Below, in pieces: positions 59,097-64,000 of a stretch of DNA of 64,000 nucleotides. The notes beneath the pieces are model-generated. The model was not told the origin of the DNA. It did no database searches and saw only the letters and a list, made by a program, of their open reading frames with translations. Position 1 is the stretch's first letter; each line of letters begins with the position of its first letter. The position numbers were made by a program, and so were the translations under genes. Origin of the DNA: Candidatus Omnitrophota bacterium (GTDB lineage Bacteria; Hinthialibacterota; Hinthialibacteria; Hinthialibacterales; JAKPRU01); contig JAKQSI010000111.1 of the NCBI GenBank assembly GCA_029570205.1, forward strand, positions 1-64,000, in the 5' to 3' direction.

Positions 59097-59185
59097 GAGA
59101 TTTCTCCCTTCGGTCGAAATGACAGGGAAGGGGGTCGAAATTACAGGCCTGTTGTCATTCCGAACGAATGCGAGGAATCTCAACA
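59097..59185. repeat. Two opposed copies of a dispersed element (gagatttctcccttcggtcgaaatgaca and tgtcattccgaacgaatgcgaggaatctc)
   Basis: Second copy approximates the reverse complement of the first. Confidence 0.75.
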
Positions 59186-59203
59186 AAGCCTGAGTAGATC
59201 TTT

Positions 59204-59237
59204 GGTGGGTTAGCCCGCAGACGGGCTTGAGCCCACC
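59204..59237. repeat. Palindrome ggtgggttagcccgcagacgggcttgagcccacc
   Basis: GGTGGG...CCCACC and AGCCCG...CGGGCT arms. Confidence 0.85.
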
Positions 59238-59296
59238 TTACAGCGGTTCCTGCAAAGAAATCTTGCCCATCGACAGGCATGGAGGCCTGTCCCACC

Positions 59297-59620
59297 AGTA
59301 GGCCAGGCGTCCCTGCCTGGCAGCTACCCAGTAGGCCAGGCGTCTCTGCCTGGCAGCTACCCGGTAGGCCAGGCGTCCCTGCCTGGCAGCTACCCAGTAG
59401 GCCAGGCGTCCCTGCCTGGCAGCTACCCGGTAGGCCAGGCGTCCCTGCCTGGCAGCTACCCGGTAGGCCAGGCGTCTCTGCCTGGCAGCTACCCGGTAGG
59501 CCAGGCATCCCTGCCTGGCAGCTACCCAGTAGGCCAGGCGTCTCTGCCTGGCAGCTACCCAGTAGGCCAGGCGTCCCTGCCTGGCAGCTACCCGGTAGGG
59601 CAGGCGTCTCTGCCTGGTAA
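59297..59620. repeat. Array of ten 33-bp palindromic tandem repeats (RGTAGGCCAGGCGTCYCTGCCTGGCAGCTACCC), last copy truncated
   Basis: 33-bp periodicity read directly; each unit has GTAG/CTAC and GCCAGGC/GCCTGGC inverted arms; same unit at 138-169. Confidence 0.97.
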
Positions 59621-59672
59621 AGAAAGGCTTTCTTCACCCAATCACCGGCCCTGCTGGAGGGAGGCGCCTGAT

Positions 59673-60311
59673 TCACAAGAATCCGTGTTCCGCGAGAAAT
59701 TCTTTACTCAGTTCTCCCTTAGAATCCGCATGAAGCATTCGCTCCACATAACGGGCCAGCATGTCTACCTCAAGATTAACACGATCCCCCACACGGCGGT
59801 ACTTGAGAACGGTCTGCTCAAACGTGTACGGAATCACAGCGACCGTTAAGCGATTCCCGGACAGCGTCGCTACAGTCAGACTGATTCCATCAATAGAAAT
59901 AGAGCCTTTCTCGGCTATGTAACGGGATAACTCGGCAGGAAACTCTACGGTGAGATCATAGAAGTCGCCGACCTGCCGCAGCTGAGTAATCGTTCCCAGC
60001 CCGTCCACATGCCCGAAAACTAAATGACCGCCGAGTTTATCGCCCAGCCGCAGCGAAGTCTCGATATTCACCGGCGCGCCCGGCTGCAACATGGAAAGAC
60101 TCGAACGGGACAACGTTTCTTTCGAGACATCCACGGTGAATCCATCTCCCGACAGTTCGGTTACAGTGAGACAGACTCCATTCACCGCCACACTGTCGGA
60201 AATCTCTACATCCCGCATGGGTTCGGGACAGGTCACAGCCATCCGAACGCCGGCGGGACGATGCTCGGTCCGCCGGATTCGACCGACCGCTCGAATAATT
60301 CCGGTAAACAT
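59673..60311 (-). CDS. ribE: Riboflavin synthase alpha chain
   Basis: MFTGIIRAVGRI; SDSVAVNGVCLTVTEL; LGGHLVFGHVDGLGTI; GSISIDGISLTVA; two-lobed internal duplication. Confidence 0.95.
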   Translation of the reverse strand: MFTGIIRAVGRIRRTEHRPAGVRMAVTCPEPMRDVEISDSVAVNGVCLTVTELSGDGFTVDVSKETLSRSSLSMLQPGAPVNIETSLRLGDKLGGHLVFGHVDGLGTITQLRQVGDFYDLTVEFPAELSRYIAEKGSISIDGISLTVATLSGNRLTVAVIPYTFEQTVLKYRRVGDRVNLEVDMLARYVERMLHADSKGELSKEFLAEHGFL

Positions 60312-60333
60312 TGTCATCCACCTCCGCTTGCGG

Positions 60334-61470
60334 TCAGGGCAGGTCGGAAAGCCGCCCGCGAACCAGGATATCTTTTTCGACTCTCTCCACGGTCATCTCT
60401 TTGAGTTGCCGTGCATCCTCGATGGAGTCTGCGCCGATGCCTCCAAAGATGGAAGGCGCATCCCTGCCCCCGATCAACATGGGCGCAATGAAAAGGAAAA
60501 CCTCGTCTACCAGTCCCGCTGCCAGGAAAGATGTCGCGATCTCCTGCCCCCCCTCGATCAGCAGAGATTGAATGTCCTGTGTGGCAAAATAGCGCAGGAG
60601 ATCATTCAATGCGGAATCGGTGTTCTCAACAGGCCATCGTGTAATCCTCACCGACGTGTTCTTGTCGATCTTCTTATCAAGAACAAGATCACGACCCACG
60701 ATAATTTCGAGGGGCGCGGCATCGAGGTCTTGAATACAATCCAAATTGGACAGCAGGCGGCCTCGACGGTCCAGGACGATCCGGCGCGGCTGACGGAATT
60801 CGTCGGATGAAAGATCGGTGGGTCGTGCGGTAAGGCGCGGGCGGTCTTTCAACACTGTTCCCGAGCCGACCAGCACGGCATCGACTTCGGCGCGAAGATC
60901 CTGGACGATCTTCCGAGAGGCCTCACAGGAGATCCAGCGGGAATCCCCGGTTCGTGTAGCGATCTTGCCGTCCAGGCTCATCGCCATTTTCAGAATCACC
61001 CACGGGCGGCCCCGTCGATGCACCGAGAAGAAATATCGGTTCCGCTCGCGGCATTGCAGCTCACAAACACCCACGTCCACAATAACCCCCTGATCTCGCA
61101 GGATGGAAATCCCCTTGCCGGAGACCTCCGGAAAAGGGTCCTGTGTTCCGACAACAACCCGCCGGATACCTGCCTGCAAGATGGCATCTACACAGGGTGG
61201 TGTCTTTCCGTGGTGGCAGCAGGGTTCCAGGTTGACGTATAACGTCGCCCCCCGCGCAGCAGGACCGGCATCCCGCAGCGCGAAGAGTTCCGCATGGGGC
61301 CTGCCCGCACACGGGTGAAACCCCTCACCCACAATGGATGGTGTCCCGCTTTGTTCGGCGACAATCACCGCACCGACACGGGGATTGGGCGAGGCAAGAT
61401 ACTTGCCTCGTTCCGCAAGGTCCAATGCGCGAAGCATGAATGATTCATCCGGGGGGTGTGTCGGGTTCAT
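60334..61470 (-). CDS. ribD: Bifunctional riboflavin biosynthesis deaminase/reductase RibD
   Basis: MLRALDLAERGKYLASPNPRVGAVIV; HAELFALRDAGPAARGATLYVNLEPCCHHGKTPPCVDAI; KMAMSLDGKIATRTGDSRWISC; LLIEGGQEI. Confidence 0.96.
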   Translation of the reverse strand: MNPTHPPDESFMLRALDLAERGKYLASPNPRVGAVIVAEQSGTPSIVGEGFHPCAGRPHAELFALRDAGPAARGATLYVNLEPCCHHGKTPPCVDAILQAGIRRVVVGTQDPFPEVSGKGISILRDQGVIVDVGVCELQCRERNRYFFSVHRRGRPWVILKMAMSLDGKIATRTGDSRWISCEASRKIVQDLRAEVDAVLVGSGTVLKDRPRLTARPTDLSSDEFRQPRRIVLDRRGRLLSNLDCIQDLDAAPLEIIVGRDLVLDKKIDKNTSVRITRWPVENTDSALNDLLRYFATQDIQSLLIEGGQEIATSFLAAGLVDEVFLFIAPMLIGGRDAPSIFGGIGADSIEDARQLKEMTVERVEKDILVRGRLSDLP

Positions 61471-61497
61471 GGAAAGGGTCGGAGCGAAATCCGATTC

Positions 61498-62316
61498 TCA
61501 GGAAGACATTTGTTTTACACCGACAAGCCCCATCTCATCGGCGAAACGGTTCAAATCCTCCAAAACAACGCCCAAAGGCCGCTCATCTTTTATTTCAATG
61601 ACAATCGGCCCGTTAAACCCCTCTTCGATCAGCGCCGCAAAAACCTGTTCCCACGGGAGATCGCCCGTTCCGGGGAACAGGTGGCTGTCCGAATGCCCGG
61701 TGTTGTCGCTTGCCTGGACCGCTTTTAGAGAACTCCCGAGATACCGGATGCAGGAGGGTAACTGGCCGTTCACATAGGCATGTCCGAGATCCAGGCTGAT
61801 CCCGACATTCTCGGCACACAGCGCCTCAATGCGTGCTACCAGTTCAACGGGATCATCGCAGAACAACGGTCGCGGGTGATTCTCCAGAGCGATGGACAGA
61901 TCGCGATCGGATGCGTATCGAGAAAGATCCCGCAGGCTCGACATCAAAGCGGGCCAGCGCATGGGCGTTTCCTTGGGACTGCACTCCACTCCACTGGGAT
62001 GAAAGGTCACCAGGCTCACCCCCAATAAGGTCGCCGCGTCCAGAACACGAAAACTGAATTCCAGCGATTCCTTCCTTTGCATTAGATTGGGCGAAGAGAG
62101 GTCGATACCGATTTTTGGAGCATGAAGTGTCACCCGACGAATCCGATTTCTCCGGAGCGCCAGCCCGGCTTCCTGCACCACATCGGGGTTGCGGAGATCC
62201 AGATGGCGCCGGCTCGCAAAGATCTCCAGGGAATCAAATCCCGCTCGCGAAACCGTGTGTATATGTTGCAGAAACGGTTCCTGCAACCACAAATACGATG
62301 AGACAGAAAGATACAC
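61498..62316 (-). CDS. Sugar phosphate isomerase/epimerase-like TIM-barrel protein
   Basis: HTVSRAGFDSLEIFASRRHLDL; SIALENHPRPLFCDDPVELVARI; VGISLDLGHAYVNGQL. Confidence 0.88.
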   Translation of the reverse strand: MYLSVSSYLWLQEPFLQHIHTVSRAGFDSLEIFASRRHLDLRNPDVVQEAGLALRRNRIRRVTLHAPKIGIDLSSPNLMQRKESLEFSFRVLDAATLLGVSLVTFHPSGVECSPKETPMRWPALMSSLRDLSRYASDRDLSIALENHPRPLFCDDPVELVARIEALCAENVGISLDLGHAYVNGQLPSCIRYLGSSLKAVQASDNTGHSDSHLFPGTGDLPWEQVFAALIEEGFNGPIVIEIKDERPLGVVLEDLNRFADEMGLVGVKQMSS

Positions 62317-62558
62317 CTGTTGTCCTCATGTCGTTCTAAACTGTCTTCCCGTCCCCTGAACTCTTTGCTTTCGCAACGAACCATAAAACAGCCGGTCTAC
62401 ACAGTTTATCGGGGCGCAAGTTGTTGTCAAGTTATTGACCGCCAAATCGGGAGAACCTTGCCGGTCCGGTCATGCTTAAAGAACGTTTTGCTTATGCCGA
62501 TACTTGTTACGACGTCACGAACGGCCTGGAGAGCCGCATTGATCGAGGAAGAAGAAAC

Positions 62559-62903
62559 ATGGCCGCGCAAGGTATCGGCATCTGTCGCAAGGTACTCCCA
62601 CTTGAGGAATCCAGGGCAATAACCCGAAAATCCTCCGTCCCATCCGATGAATCATTCGAACAACAGTTGATTCAGGAGGAGAATCGCTTTTCCGCCGAAG
62701 TTATTCCTCTGCCGTTGCCTTCCCGCTCCCAGCACATGGAGTCCGTCCCGCCGGTCCCCTCATTTCCACATAAGCTGGTCAAGGATCAACCGGACTGCGA
62801 AATGGATGAATATCTTGATCGTATCGAAAGCAGGATCAAGGACTTAGAATGCAATATCCTGCTGCTGAACCGTCAGGTTTCTGCCCTCCTCCGCTGTCTA
62901 TAG
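62559..62903 (+). CDS. Small hypothetical protein with C-terminal coiled-coil-like segment
   Basis: gaggaagaa before ATG at 62559; DEYLDRIESRIKDLECNILLLNRQVSALLRCL. Confidence 0.45.
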   Translation: MAAQGIGICRKVLPLEESRAITRKSSVPSDESFEQQLIQEENRFSAEVIPLPLPSRSQHMESVPPVPSFPHKLVKDQPDCEMDEYLDRIESRIKDLECNILLLNRQVSALLRCL

Positions 62904-63601
62904 TCGAACAAAATCCCGCATTTATGACAACTTTTTACAGATCTTTCTCATTTTACATATTGCCAAGGTGTCATAAAATCTGTTAATATACAGAGTCGCT
63001 TCTTCCGAGAGACGCTGTTAATAGTAAGGCTCATCGAGGGAAGGGGCGGTTGTCTGGTGATGTTTTGATTTCCGGCGAGGGTGAAGGATTGGGATGGGGA
63101 GGGTCGCCTGCAGCGAGGAGGTTGATTTTGCAGAGTTGACCGGGGGTAAGCCGGGAGTTTCTGTTGTTGGGGGGGTGGGGGAATCCATTGAGAAGGCCTG
63201 ATTTGTCGTACAATATAATCAGCGATGTAAAACCGTCGATCTGCGTTGTGCGTTTGCCGCGAAGATATCGTCATCGACAATGATGGAGAAAGGGCTGCCG
63301 GGGAGGGATTTTGAGGGACAGCGAAATTGGGGATTGGGATCGGTTTCGGTTTTTTGTAAACTGTTTGGGTAATAACCTGACCGATTCCGATTCGTTTAAA
63401 GTATGACGAGCAAGGATATCATCCGAGGCCGCGCCAACCCGAAAAGTGGAGGCGCGGAACGGATCAACTAACTTCTTAAAGAAAGGAGCAAAGGGGGGCG
63501 CCAGGTATTCTCAACGGTTCATTCAACGATTGAAATGGAGTCGGGAAGACCGATTGAGAAAGGAAAATTGGAAGTCTGTCTCCCTGAAAAGGCAAGTCAT
63601 T

Positions 63602-64000
63602 ATGTCGGCAGTCGCAGCAGTGGCATTCCAGACAACAAAGAAGCGCCACTCCGAGGAAGAAGCGCGGAATCGCGCGGCGGTGAAAGAGGCCCTGATGGAT
63701 CGCTGGTCCGTCAGTGAAGAGATCGCGGAAGGATTCGCGAAGAAACATGCGTTCCTGATGCCGGTGGATGTGATCCGATTTGTAGAGGAATTGGCTCAGC
63801 ATCACCGGAACCTGCATTTGTCTCATCACGGTCACCCGATTGATCCGCCGGTCTTGACGCGCGCTATGGAGCTGTGTTTGCAGCGCCTTTCCAGAACGCG
63901 CAAAGGTCTCTCCGAAAAACAATTGAGCTACTTTTTGCAATTCGCTCGGGATCAGATCGCCAGTCAGGTTACATTGAACGCGGATCCCGGAACCCCCAGC
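63602..64000 (+). CDS. Partial hypothetical protein running off the window end
   Basis: Frame from ATG 63602 is open to 64000: MSAVAAVAFQTTKKRHSEEEARNRAAVKEALMDRWSVSEEIAEGFAKKHAFLMPVDVIRFVEELAQHHRNLHL...; absent from the ORF track because it has no stop; true start may be upstream. Confidence 0.6.
   Translation, partial: MSAVAAVAFQTTKKRHSEEEARNRAAVKEALMDRWSVSEEIAEGFAKKHAFLMPVDVIRFVEELAQHHRNLHLSHHGHPIDPPVLTRAMELCLQRLSRTRKGLSEKQLSYFLQFARDQIASQVTLNADPGTPS

Noticed and set aside
59297-59620. Possible CRISPR array
   Set aside because: Units are contiguous direct repeats without unique spacers and no cas genes are present
59155-59676. ORFs on both strands across the 33-bp array (173 aa minus, 113 aa plus)
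   Set aside because: Artefacts of a palindromic repeat whose length is a multiple of three; no signal or domain and no clear RBS
62948-63280. 110-aa minus-strand ORF in the G-rich region
   Set aside because: Low-complexity Pro/Gln-rich composition from the G-rich opposite strand; no domain or RBS evidence
63476-63940. 154-aa minus-strand ORF near the window end
   Set aside because: The plus-strand frame from 63602 to the window end looks more protein-like; neither can be settled without flanking sequence

Overview
This is a 64 kb window from a bacterial chromosome with moderately high GC and a Gram-negative envelope (LPS-type kinase, GT9 heptosyltransferase, RND/TolC export). The P/T-rich ETPT repeats and REP-like intergenic elements suggest an uncultured phylum such as Sumerlaeota or Hydrogenedentota; that is a low-confidence inference. 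I recognise about 42 plausible genes. Main blocks: dipeptide epimerase, ArsA-type ATPase and parvulin PPIase; an isolated large flgK; an overlapping M20 peptidase, GH35, secreted protein, nth run followed by hslVU; a minus-strand J-TPR, grpE, dnaK, MT-A70 methyltransferase cluster; AMMECR1 and MEMO genes; an LPS/glycan cluster with a probable O-antigen-ligase/glycosyltransferase fusion; CheX; an RND tripartite pump; a secreted glycan-active region; and ribD/ribE. The findings most worth follow-up are: (1) adjacent secreted P/T-linker proteins, one with a dockerin-like and one with a cohesin-like domain, bounded by a sigma70-like promoter and a clear terminator; (2) a DnaK/GrpE set with a J-like TPR protein that has SPE at the HPD position, plus an orphan MT-A70 methyltransferase; (3) the Wzy/WaaL-like and GT4 fusion; (4) a composite palindromic repeat found at both ends of the window and expanded into a 10-copy 33-bp array at one end; (5) a 960-aa secreted TIM-barrel-like protein beside a sialidase-like protein. 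I saw no CRISPR array, rRNA, prophage, transposase or confident tRNA. All family calls come from reading motifs, not database searches.
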